Notes under the pieces: generated by a model
The model's input: the letters and a program-made list of their open reading frames with translations, nothing else
The model's database searches: none
Told to the model about the DNA's origin: nothing
In this document: positions 25,221 through 35,424 of the stretch, in pieces
Numbering within the stretch: position 1 is the first letter of the stretch
How the letters are laid out: each line of letters begins with the position of its first letter
Made by a program: the position numbers and the translations under genes
From: Chrysoperla carnea
Lineage: Eukaryota; Arthropoda; Insecta; Neuroptera; Chrysopidae
Direction: 5' to 3'
NCBI RefSeq assembly: GCF_905475395.1
Contig: NC_058342.1
Location: 37,442,640 to 37,506,639 of the forward strand
Length of the DNA stretch: 64,000 bases

Positions 25221-25369
25221 ACGCTAATGATTCTGATCATCATAACGCTAATATGCTATCAAACATTAACATGTGAGTAACGTTATGTTTGCACTTTGTA
25301 CTTACTTACCTACGTAACGTATATGAGTCATAGTTAAAGTGATAGTAATCGTCACAGCATCTCACAGTC

Positions 25370-25405
25370 ACAGTCACAGTCACAGTCACAGTCACAGTCA
25401 GAGTC
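25370..25405. repeat. CAGTCA microsatellite
   Basis: Tandem CAGTCA units from about 25360 to 25405. A shorter run of the same motif is at 27693-27718. Confidence 0.85.
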
Positions 25406-25724
25406 ACACACTTTGTTTCAATTAGATCAGTTTAAAACCATTCATTTATTCATTCATTCATTATATTAACAATATACCTAATATAATATAATTTAATATA
25501 ATGTAAATATGACATATAAACAACACATTATATTTATCCATTTTGGTAAAATATTAGTACAGTTAAAGATGTTACAAATCAAGGAAAATGAAAGAAACCG
25601 TTCGCATGTTGCAAAATAGGTGTCTTTTACTGTACTAAAAGAATATATCGTCTTCAACTTCAAAAAAAATTCCCAAAAATTCATTTTGGATTTTAATAAT
25701 TACAAGCTTAAAATGAACGAAGTA

Positions 25725-26040
25725 AAACGACATTGATTTTAACACAAATTCGTAACGCCTAAAAATATTGAATAGCACGAACAAAATTTTGATATTATTA
25801 CGTGTTCATAATATCACTTAATTAGTCCATTTCCGGTTGTTTGTTTGTAAACACGACAACTCAAAAATGGAAAGAAATATCAAGCTGAAATTTTTATAGC
25901 TTTAGAAATAAAAATTGAAATTTTTATATGATCACGACGTAAAAAGTGAATTTGAGTTCGTAAATGACCAACATAGGTCAATTGGGTTTTGGGTCCGTAG
26001 GAAAAAAAAGTTTAAATGTAAAAAATATTAAACTTATACC
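25725..26040 (+). repeat. Long dispersed repeat R1, copy 1
   Basis: Contains TTCGTAACGCCTAAAAATAT, GTCCATTTCCGGTTGTTTGT, CGACAACTCAAAAATGGAAA, ATCAAGCTGAAATTTTTATA and TCAATTGGGTTTTGGGTCCG, in that order. The same order is seen in reverse at 26330-26810 and in part at 27165-27345. Repeats with these sentences are widespread in arthropod genomes. No coding frame. Confidence 0.75.
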
Positions 26041-26329
26041 GGATGAGAAAAGAATGATTGTAGGTATATCACTATACATTATCTATGTAATGTACATGTT
26101 ACGTAGTTAGCTAATATTTAATGCTACTTAATATACCTACCTACCTACCTACCTACTATAGATACCTATATTATTATTATTTAACAATTATTAATTGTAT
26201 TAGTTAAGTTCAGTTCAGCTTAGAAAAGTTAAACTTGGCAATAAAAAGTAAAAACAAACAATTGAATGAGTTTATTGTTGAAATACCATGTATAGAAAGT
26301 TTTGAACCTCAGTGCTTGTATTATTTTTT

Positions 26330-26810
26330 TTTATAAATTAGAAGAGTTTACACAAGACCTCTAATTGAAGCTAATTGCAAATTTTCAACTCTCTGTCTTT
26401 TATAAACAGTGCCCTCACGGATAAACAGTGATGTTTACGAAAAAATATTTCAAACAAAAGTTGTTTATTTTTTTATAAGGAAAATTTTTTATATTTAAAC
26501 TTTTGTTCTATCTGTAACGGTTTACAAGATGAGTCCTACGGTCCAAGACCCAATTGATCTATATTGCTCATTTACAAACTTAGCCTCACTTTTTAAGTCC
26601 TCAGCACGTTATTAAAATTTCAGCTTGATTTCTTTTTAAGTTATCGTATTCACAGACAAACGGACAGACAGACAACCATAAAATAATGGACTAATTAGAT
26701 GATTTTATGAACACCTATAACAAAATTTTACTGGTAGCATCAATATTTTTCAGCTCTTATTACAAACTTGGGACTAAACTTAATATACCTTGATATGTAT
26801 TACATTTATA
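26330..26810 (-). repeat. Long dispersed repeat R1, copy 2 (longest)
   Basis: In reverse complement it runs from ATCAAGGTATATTAAG through GTCCATTATTTTATGG, AAATCAAGCTGAAATTTTAA, GTAAACCGTTACAGATAGAA and AAACAACTTTTGTTTGAAAT to GGTCTTGTGTAAACTC. It links the 5' part seen at 25725 and 27165 with the 3' part seen at 7390 and 58590, so those are pieces of one element. Confidence 0.75.
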
Positions 26811-27164
26811 CAGGGTATAATAACAAAATTGCATTCATATTAAATAAATATACGTACTTAATACTTATAAGAATGAATATGTATTTATTTATGTATGTAA
26901 CTATTTATAATTAATTACAATAATTACATTTAAATTTCAATGGCATGGTCACTAGTTACCATTCACTAGTCACCAGTCTACAATATTCAACATTTACATT
27001 TATTTTTTAACTTTAACTTATAAACTGCACTCACTGTGCTGACGGGGACGGCTGAAAGGTAAAGGCTAAGCCACTAAAGGCTGAATGATCCTATGTAGAA
27101 ATCCCACTCTGTATAGAAAGTGTTGAATGTCAGTGCTTGCACGATTATACCATGGAAATATGAA

Positions 27165-27345
27165 ATACACCGGTATCAAGGTATATTAAGTCTAGTCAGA
27201 AGTTTGTAACGCTTAGAAATACTGATGCTACCAACAAAATTATGGTATAGTTGATCATAAAATCACCTAAAACATCCATTTCCGGCTATCCGTTTGTTCA
27301 TCTGTAATCACGATAACTCAAAAACGAAAAGAGAGCGTAAATTAA
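27165..27345 (+). repeat. Long dispersed repeat R1, copy 3 (5' part)
   Basis: Starts with CGGTATCAAGGTATATTAAG and continues AGAAGTTTGTAACGCTTAGA, ACATCCATTTCCGGCTATCC and CGATAACTCAAAAACGAAAA. It then diverges from the other copies. Confidence 0.7.
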
Positions 27346-27589
27346 AAAAAAGTGAGAAGAAAGATACTTTCATTACTTTGTGTGTAAGAGTGACTATCTT
27401 TCTTTACTTACATAACGTAAAAAAATAAATGATTGCGTAATCAACACTGTGCACTGTCTAAACATGGTATTTCAACAATTAACTCAGTCAATTGTTTTTT
27501 TTCATTTGTTTTTAAGAAATTAGAAAAGTTTAAAAAACCAACACAATTATGGCAGCCTTGTAAGTTGCAACCTGCAGCACCTGTACTAT

Positions 27590-27680
27590 TAATGAATGGT
27601 AGTCCTTTCACTGGCTGGAAGTAAATTGCGCATTTTTTTAAAATTAACATTGGCGACGAAAGGACCTCCTTAATTATAAA
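27590..27680 (+). repeat. Dispersed repeat, second copy of 9665-9770
   Basis: Matches 9665-9770 over CACTGGCTGGAAGTAAAT, AAAATTAAC(A/C)TTGGCG and ACCTCCTTAATT. The short frames at 27433-27650 overlap it and are not genes. Confidence 0.7.
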
Positions 27681-28085
27681 ATAATATTAAGTCAGTCACA
27701 GTCACAGTCACAGTCAGAGTAATACAGTAGTATAAGATTGTTGTTATTTTTGTTGATCATAATAAATTATAGAAATAGATATTTTTATTTAAATAAGGTT
27801 GACTCAAGGTAACTCTGATTCTACTTAACTTAACTTTACTTTAACTTTCCTAGATTTAAAATATCGTTATAAGCGCGCGTGGACTTTTAATTAGGATGAT
27901 CAACTTAATCTAACTAATTAATAAACAATAATTTTAATATCAATACTTGATAGAGACGCTAGACTTGATAGCTACAACCACTGGCCACTGGCCACTGGCT
28001 AGAACACTAAAATTATCCTTTTCTGTTCTGAATAAAATTGAAAACTAAATTATAAAATGAACATCAAATCGAACTTTCATTTAAA

Positions 28086-30689
28086 ATGGGTGAGAAATTA
28101 TTAGTAGGTCTAGGTATTATATAACTTATGGTGGTGGTGATGGGTAACATAGTTTTATTCACGTTTTATTCAGAGCAACTTTATTAATTTTTAAATAATT
28201 AGACAACTTGTAAGACATTCATGTATTATGCTTGTGTTAACTACTTTAAAAATCTCTCCTTTGTTATAATCACAAAACTACGATTATAAATAGAATTGAA
28301 ATTTCCCGCCATGACCATAGACATAAAAGGATCTTTATATGTCAATATTCATATACCCAGAGAATATATCGATAAAAGTCATACCATATGTAGTGTAATC
28401 TATCAATAAAAATAAAAACTAAAACTTATATGCATTTCTATGACTATAGACTAGTACAAGTAATAAAGTATAGACAATAGACTAGGAGTAAAGTATAGAC
28501 TTTACAGTAGCATGACGATTAATAAATAATTTGATTTTATTTTGGAAATTTGATTTTTTTTAGATATTAGCATGTTTTGGAACACATACAACCAGTTTGA
28601 TGGTGGGGCTGTGTCAAGGCTACAGTGCGATCTTGATTCCTCAACTAATGGTCGATTCAAATATGATTATTGACAGTGAATCAGGAAGTTGGATTGGTAA
28701 ATAAATAGCTAACTAATTAAAACACTCATATACGTAGATAATAACTAATATTGTATTTATATATTTTATAGCATCGTTAGGAGTAATTTCAAATCCAATT
28801 GGAGCAATCGTTGCTGGATTTTTAAGTGAATGGTGTGGTCGAAAACGTACTGTTCAAATGTCATCGATACCATATTTTATGGGCTGGTTAATAATATCAC
28901 AATCTATGGATAATTATTCATTGGGAATTGGGCGATTTATCACTGGACTGGGAGTCGGTAAGTTTATTTTTAAAATTAAAATTTTATCGCTTATTGATTG
29001 AAAACTAAAACCTGATGCGCAATACAAAGTACGCAACGACCGAGGACTAGACCTTGTCCAGATAGGTGCCTTTTTTCCTGTTTCACATCCTTGTTATATG
29101 CGTACGTGTAACAAATATTGTCCATACAAAGCATTTTAACAATTAACTCAGTCAATTGTTTATTTCCAATTGTTAATTTTGTTTTGTGTACCATAGGTAT
29201 GATCACAACAACATTCACATATATCGCTGAAATCACACCAGCCAGTCAACGTGGAGTATTATCAGCATTTGGACCGGTAGTGACATCTTTTGGAGTGCTC
29301 TTAATCTATGTAATGGGATATTTTTTCCATTGGCAATTAGTGGCAGTCGTTTGTGTAGTTATATCAACATTTGTCATTGTTATTATGCAAATTATCCCAG
29401 AAAGTCCACCATGGTTGATTGGCAAAGAGCGTTTCATTGAAGCATTCAACGCTCTTAAATGGCTAAACATGAACAACATGACTGCAGCGGAAAAAGACTT
29501 TACAGCGTTGTTACTAAATTGTAAATTTGAGAATAATGTAAATAAACTTCATGTCTTAGAACAAATACGAAATGAAACTATTGATAAGAACGGTTCTGGC
29601 ACGTATTGTCCAAATTGTGTGTTGGACGATTTAAAAATTTACCCAAATTTAGATCCACAATTATTTATACAAAATGAAAAGAATCAAAATCACGAGTCAG
29701 ACAACACAAAACAAAAATGTATCAATAATAGTAAATCAGCAACAGTGACACCAGAACATATTCAATCCAAGATCGCTACAATTCTATCACCAAGAACTTA
29801 TAAGCCATTTGTGATTCTGATAATGTTCTTCCTGTTTCAAGAGTTGAGTGGCATTTACATAATTCTATTCTATTCGGTGAACTTCCTGGACTCAGTTGGT
29901 ATCAATTTGAACGATTACATCGGCACTATCATTGTAGGGTCATTAAGGTTCGTTGCAAGCATTATAGGTGCAATGCTTATACAGAAGTATGCACGAAAAA
30001 CTTTAGCAACGATCTCTGGAGGTGGAATGTGCGTGTTTTTAATAATATGTGGCAGCTATTTAAAATATAACGAGTATATGAACAAAGATTGTGATGCAAA
30101 TGCAACAGACTCAAACGCAAACTTAAGCTCAGTGTGTGAGACACTTTATAGTGAACACTTCATCTTCAAATGGATACCTTTGATATCAATTCTGAGCGCT
30201 GTCATGTTCAGTATGTTTGGCTTCTTACAATTACCATACGTCATGAACTCAGAACTGTTCCCGCTGCAAGTACGTGGCATCATGTCCGGTTTTGTACTCA
30301 GTATTGCAAACATATTTATATTCATCAGCATAAAAGTGTATCCAAATATGTTGGAGTATTTAAGTGTGTCATCCATTTTGTTTTTGTTTGGGTGTACCTC
30401 GTTGATGGGCGCAATCTATTGTTATTTATTTTTACCAGAAACTAACAATAAAAGTTTAAGTGAAATAGAGGCTAGTTTTACAGAATCTTCATCCTCATGT
30501 AATACTAATAATAGTAATCTAAGTAAAAAATCAACTATATCAAAATTAGTAAATAGTAACAATAGTAATAATGATAGTAGTTTTAATTCTGTTGATGAAT
30601 CAGTATCAGTACCAATAGAAGCAGAAGAAGATGAGTCTAAGTCGTATGTGAACCAAAGTTACACACATGACGAAGATCAACATGTATGA
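28086..30689 (+). CDS. MFS sugar transporter, SLC2 / facilitated trehalose transporter Tret1-like
   Basis: Exons 28086-28103 (tentative, MGEKLL), 28564-28696, 28772-28957 and 29197-30689; 609 aa if exon 1 is right. Phases are consistent throughout. Sugar-porter signatures are present: CGRKR after TM2, PESPPWL (residues 180-186), FQELSG at the start of TM7 (from 326) and PETNNKSLSEIE after TM12 (from 526). These define the SLC2 family of 12-helix facilitative hexose or trehalose carriers in the plasma membrane; the substrate cannot be read from sequence. The last exon's frame is open upstream to 29118, but 29118-29196 is intron (acceptor CCATAG at 29196). Unusual points: a long cytoplasmic TM6-TM7 loop of over 100 residues with a CPNC motif, an extracellular loop rich in Asn/Cys, and a Ser/Asn-rich acidic tail of about 90 residues. 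Family membership is firm; the first exon is a guess from phase and an AAAATG start context. Confidence 0.92.
28985..29160 (-). mobile_element. Foldback-derived repeat inside the sugar-transporter intron
   Basis: The sequence CTGATGCGCAATACAAAGTA CGCAACGACC followed by GACTAGACCTTGTCCAGATA matches the reverse complement of 3065-3160 (family D). It is followed by the AACAATTAACTCAGTCAATT motif. It accounts for most of the 239-bp intron 28958-29196. Confidence 0.6.
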
Positions 30690-31748
30690 AACTAACTGAT
30701 CATTGATAATCAATGATCATGTTCTGATTATGGTTGTGAGCTATACTCAACGGAAATATAGTTTTGGCACTTCATTTATCTTAAATACAAAAACATGGAT
30801 TATCATATATGTGGTGCCGCTAGTACTAGCACTTTTTTAGTGAGCGGTCAGTAAATGAATTGAGCAATCTGCACTCATTTATACTTACACTTATCTAAAT
30901 ACTAAATAGGTAAACCAGACCTATACTAATACTTACTGTACATTTGTTTTTTTTTTTGTTTTTTTTTTATCTCAGTGTAGTCAGTGTGGGACGGTCCTAA
31001 CAATAAAGTATAAAAGGACTAGGCTAGTGTATATAAGACTATTGTTTTTATTACTATTACTATATTAGGCTAGACTAGTCTAGACTGGACCAGACTGGAC
31101 TAGTTTAGACTAGACTAGGCTAGGCTATAACCTTACTAGACTAGTGTTTGATTGATTTTGATGTATACTCGATGCAGATCATTTCGTGCCTTATTCACAT
31201 TTGTTCTTGTAAATGGTAACAGATAGGAAATCACTTTAAATTAGAAAGTTATTTGTTTTTTTATAAAATAATAAGTACGTTCTAGCACAATAGTCCTGAT
31301 AAAAAAAGTCTGATTGAATTCCGATTCAAATATCCAATTCATTCCGATTGAATTATCCAATTCAATCCAAAAGAACCCATTCATGAATTGCAACCAATAG
31401 GAAATTTTCGATTAGTTCTATCTAAAGGATAATTAAAATTGACTTTAAACATGCTAAATAATTCGTATTTAAAAAAAAAAAGTTCCTTTTTCAACTATTT
31501 TATAAGGAACAACTTTCTTATTTAAAGGTCTTATCTGCAATTACAAGAACAAGTACACAATTACTATTTAGGTAACGTTGTATCATCAAATCAATTAAAT
31601 TGAATTTAAAATTGTGATGTGATTGAATCAAATTGTTTTGTTTTTTAAGTTAATTGAAATTTAAGTCCATTCATTTAGATTTTACGTCTAGTTTTAGACC
31701 ATTAAGTATATAGACTTAACATCGCCTATCTTTTCGTACAGTGACAGG
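30690..31748. other. Convergent intergenic DNA, low complexity
   Basis: 3' flank of the transporter. A degenerate GACTAG/GACTGG repeat covers about 31065-31140 (TAGACTAGACTAGGCTAGGC) and a T-rich run lies at 30948-30970. No gene seen. Confidence 0.4.
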
Positions 31749-32017
31749 TGTGCCAACATCTGACGTAATTGCTTGGGTCAGCTAGGAACGTTTATGAAAA
31801 ATATACATTGAATATAGGGATATTTATCAAAATTGACATTGAATAATGATTTCACTGAACTTTTTCGCATTTTGGCTTAAAAAAATACTTATCACGTATC
31901 ACTTTACATTTTTTCTTATTCTACAATGACAAATATGACAACAACACTTTGTTTTGACATTTCCACACCGTTGCCATGATGGATTTGACCCAAGTAATTA
32001 CCTCAAATGTTGGCATA
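31749..32017. mobile_element. MITE, family C, copy 1
   Basis: Inverted ends GTGCCAACATCTGACGTAAT and, reverse complement at right, ATGCCAACATTTGAGGTAAT, each followed by a TTGGGTCA block. The interior (ATACATTGAATATAGGGATA, CACTGAACTTTTTCGC, CACTTTACATTTT) recurs inverted at 51800-52015. Confidence 0.75.
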
Positions 32018-32960
32018 GGTACTTTAAATCGTTTGACGCTCAGTCCATGTACTAAATGGTCTAAGATGAATGGACAGTAGAACTGACAGTTGATGTTGAT
32101 GTGAGAAGGGTGAAGGCTCCTAAATGAAATAAAAGAATCAATTTGATATCATTAAGTAATGCAGTATGTGATATTTGATACATAATTATAATTATATTAA
32201 TTACGATGTAATGTAATCATTAATATATAATTCATTAAGTACCTCCCTAATTGTAAGCTATATTAGTTTAAAAGATTTATTTGAATTTAATTTTTAAGTG
32301 AAATAAGACCCTGTTTTTGGATATTCGGCCAAGTCTCAATGTGTACTAGGGCTTACAATTGGACTTTCAACCAGTAAGTTAATCGTCCTTCTACACTTGG
32401 CTAAGACTTGGCAACCAACGGTGACGCAGGCTTGCCATTTCATTCTCTTCGTCGACGTGGAAAAGTGTTAGTCTTATACTTTCACCATTGATTGATTATT
32501 TATTTTTGAAATTCTTTAGTTATATAATTGATACTCAGTGATCAAAATCAATGATTAAAAATAATAATCATAACATTCCATGACATGACATGACATGACA
32601 TCATAATAAAAATGACCACAAAGTTTAAGCAAAATGTATTTTTGATTATAAGCCGGTATTTAAGTGTGCTTAATAACTAGCTATCTAAACTTGTATTAAG
32701 GTATGATTCTTATGAGACTGGCGCGTATTTGACTGTTTCTTCTGAAGCGTCAGTTTTGTTCGAATTGTATTATAAAGATGTAATTTCATGATCTCAGCAG
32801 CGTAAAAAATCAAATCGTAAAAAACTAAATATTGTTTAGTTTTGTACGATTTGACGCTATACTGAACGCTTTTTTCATCCAGATGGCAGCACGGCCTAAG
32901 TTGGCAACGTGAACTAATTTGAAGCTCAAACTCAGAGTGAAGCGTCATCATGAAAATACA
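32018..32960. other. Intergenic DNA with minor palindromes
   Basis: A weak inverted pair lies at about 32328-32440 (GGCCAAGTCT / AGACTTGGC) and a short palindrome at 32813-32854 (AATCGTAAAAAACTAAA / TTTAGTTTTGTACGATT). CATGA repeats are near 32580. No gene seen. Confidence 0.4.
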
Positions 32961-33053
32961 CCTTGTCGTTCAAACCAAAGTGGTACCGAACAAAAAAGAA
33001 TACTAAAAGTTACACTCTCTCTTGTTCGGTGCCACTTTGATTTGAAGCACCTT
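32961..33053. mobile_element. Short palindromic MITE, family A (copy 3 of 3)
   Basis: The left arm CTTGTCGTTCAAACCAAAGT GGTACCGAACAA pairs with the right arm, reverse complement AGGTGCTTCAAATCAAAGTG GCACCGAACAAGAGAGAGTG. About 93 bp. Confidence 0.8.
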
Positions 33054-33956
33054 TACTGAATAATGAATAATTTAGTTAGTTATTAAGTGAGTCTCAGTAG
33101 TGTTAAGTAATATAAGTAAGTGAGCAACAGAACAGTATTAAAATATGAATTAAATATGTATTGATTTTTGACAGTTACAGTATTGGTTGATTTTAATTGG
33201 AACACACTCCTGGACTCCGTTCCAGGTGGGTTACAACTTACAGTTGTCTTTAATCCAATAAATTTTGATATTCAATTCATGTAGATTTTTTTTTTATTCT
33301 CATTGTAATTGTGTCTTTACATCCAACATTTTTCGCTTGAAGCATTTTTATCGATAAAAGTTATTTATCGAGTCTCAAGCATATGTTATTCCCATTCAAT
33401 TAAAATCAACAGCAACAGACTAACTGTATATGATTATAGATTATAGATGCAGATATACAAGCACCTATCTATATCTAATTGATTTGAATTAAATTTTATT
33501 TATTTACCATGTAATTAATTAATTAAATTAATAGTTAGGTAGTTAAGTATTATAATTATTTTATTTTGATCAATAATATTAATTATTGAATGGCTCTTTG
33601 ATTGATTGATTGATTGATACTAATAAGTATCAATCTTATTTAATGTATTATATAAAACAATGAATTAAAATGTACATTGTTTTGAATTGAACAAAATTAA
33701 TTAATTATATAATTAATTAATATAACTATGTAATTATTCTATTGCAATCAAATAAATGAATTTGTACCTGACTAGTGACTACTTTTTTATATCTTGTTCA
33801 TATCCTATATCATATACTTTCAAAGGTTCATATACCTACCTACCTACCTACTTACCTATCTACCTATCACTAGATTTTAGTGCAAAAGTGTACATTTCAG
33901 TACACTCCCAAATTGTACGCTTCAAGTGTAACTGTGTAAATAGGGCAACCGGGGCA

Positions 33957-33992
33957 GTGCTCCAGGGCCTCTGATGCAAGGCCCTGGAGCAC
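33957..33992. other. Perfect GC-rich hairpin, 14-bp stem
   Basis: GTGCTCCAGGGCCT, an 8-nt loop, then AGGCCCTGGAGCAC. It is flanked by CAGTGCTCC and GGAGCACCCTGTATA. It stands out in very AT-rich DNA and may be a remnant of a palindromic element; a structured RNA cannot be excluded. Confidence 0.6.
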
Positions 33993-34230
33993 CCTGTATA
34001 ATAATGAAGCACTCACTAGCTAGAACTGGTGATGGTGAACTGTACAGGAGGAACAGGTACAGGTGAAGGTAAATAAAGACTTCCAAAGGTAGATAGCATG
34101 CATAGCATGATTGTTTGTTGATTTTAAAGTAGATTTTATTAATAAAAATAATAAAGCATCATCATCATTTAGTGTTTGTTTGATGTTCTTTTATTACAAT
34201 TACATCATGTATATATGTATGTACGTATAC

Positions 34231-34776
34231 AAGGTGTTTTATTTGAAGTTGACATATGCTTGAAACTCAACAAATAAGTTTTATCAACAAAAATGTTTCA
34301 AATAAAAAATGTTGGGTATATAGATGCACATCTTACGCCGATATTCAACTTGACCTAGATTCAAGCTCAATGAAAAGCTCACTCTAATTCTATAACTGGT
34401 ACTAGATAAATTAGTAATTTTCATAAATGAAACAAACAAAAAATAATTCATAAAAACCCAAACTTTTATTATACTCTCTTTCTAAATTCTTTCGTACTAT
34501 AAATTTTTTTAAACGAAAATTTAAATCCTTTTTTAAGAAATTAAAAAAAAAATTGTATAACTCTTGTCACATCAAGGAGGGGGAGGTATCAAAAATACAA
34601 CCATCTGTGAGGAAAAGAGGGAGTGTTAAAAATCGTAAAATTAATATGACGTAATTTATGGATTGCCCTTGAGATGTGTGCTTTTGAAACTAACATTTTT
34701 CGTTTGAAGCATTTTCCTCGATTAAACTAATTTTTCGAGTTTCACATCTATGCCAACTTAAAAACCAAACAGCCTG
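34231..34776. mobile_element. Foldback element with AGGTGTTTTATTTGAAGTTG termini
   Basis: The left arm AGGTGTTTTATTTGAAGTTG ACATATGCTTGAAACTC pairs with the inverted right arm, reverse complement AGGCTGTTTGGTTTTTAAGT TGGCATAGATGTGAAACTCG. Matching TTTCAAA(T/C)(A/G)AAAAATGTT blocks lie inside. A solo end resembling the right arm lies at 33325-33385. Confidence 0.7.
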
Positions 34777-35424
34777 TATATTTTTGAATGTATCATAATA
34801 ATAATTATAATTGTTATGTAATGTAAAATATTGTACAATTAATTTTGACATAAGTTTTTTATTTTACACTTTTGACATAAATTTAATTTACATTTTTGTA
34901 TATGGTCAAATCAAAGTAAATTATTAGTAATAAACAAATTAATTAATAAAAAAATAATAAATAATAATAAATGAACTGTAACTGATATTGATTCTGATAC
35001 TGATACTGACTGCTCATAGATAAGATAAGATTAGATTTGATCAATCTCATTTAATTTAAGTTATTAAATATATTAATTGTGTTGTTTAAACAATAAATAA
35101 TAAATATGTAGATGTTGATGTGACAGCGACAGCGACAGTGACAGGTCGATCATCTTTACATTTTATGTTGTAAATATTATTGTATGATTTATTTATTTAT
35201 CTAAATTTGTACATTTTATTTTAATTAATTATTATTAAACGTAATGTCATGCGCATTGGATGGATAATGATAATAATTCAGATCAGATCAGATCAGATCA
35301 GATGTTGTTTGTTTTTCATATTTGTTTTATAATTATTATTACACAATTTAAATTTAGATTCATTGATTTTGTTTTTTTAAATTTTAATTAAATTTTCATT
35401 GATTTTATTTTAATATTGATTTAT

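Larger units (their letters stand above)
26262..27496. mobile_element. Possible composite element with inverted termini
   Basis: ACAATTGAATGAGTTTATTG plus TTGAAATACCATGT at the left is mirrored at the right, reverse complement ACAATTGACTGAGTTAATTG plus TTGAAATACCATGT. The AACAATTAACTCAGTCAATTG motif also occurs alone at about 29138 and 58813. R1 copies 2 and 3 lie between the two ends. Whether this is one element or a chance arrangement of fragments is open. Confidence 0.45.

Noticed and set aside
29118-29196. In-frame N-terminal extension of the transporter's last exon
   Set aside because: An upstream exon ends ..GRFITGLGV G| and the sequence after the CCATAG acceptor at 29196 continues it; the extension matches a dispersed repeat.
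35278-35302. GATCA tandem run as a regulatory or methylation site array
   Set aside because: A five-unit microsatellite downstream of CAND1, one of many in the window, with nothing else to support a function.
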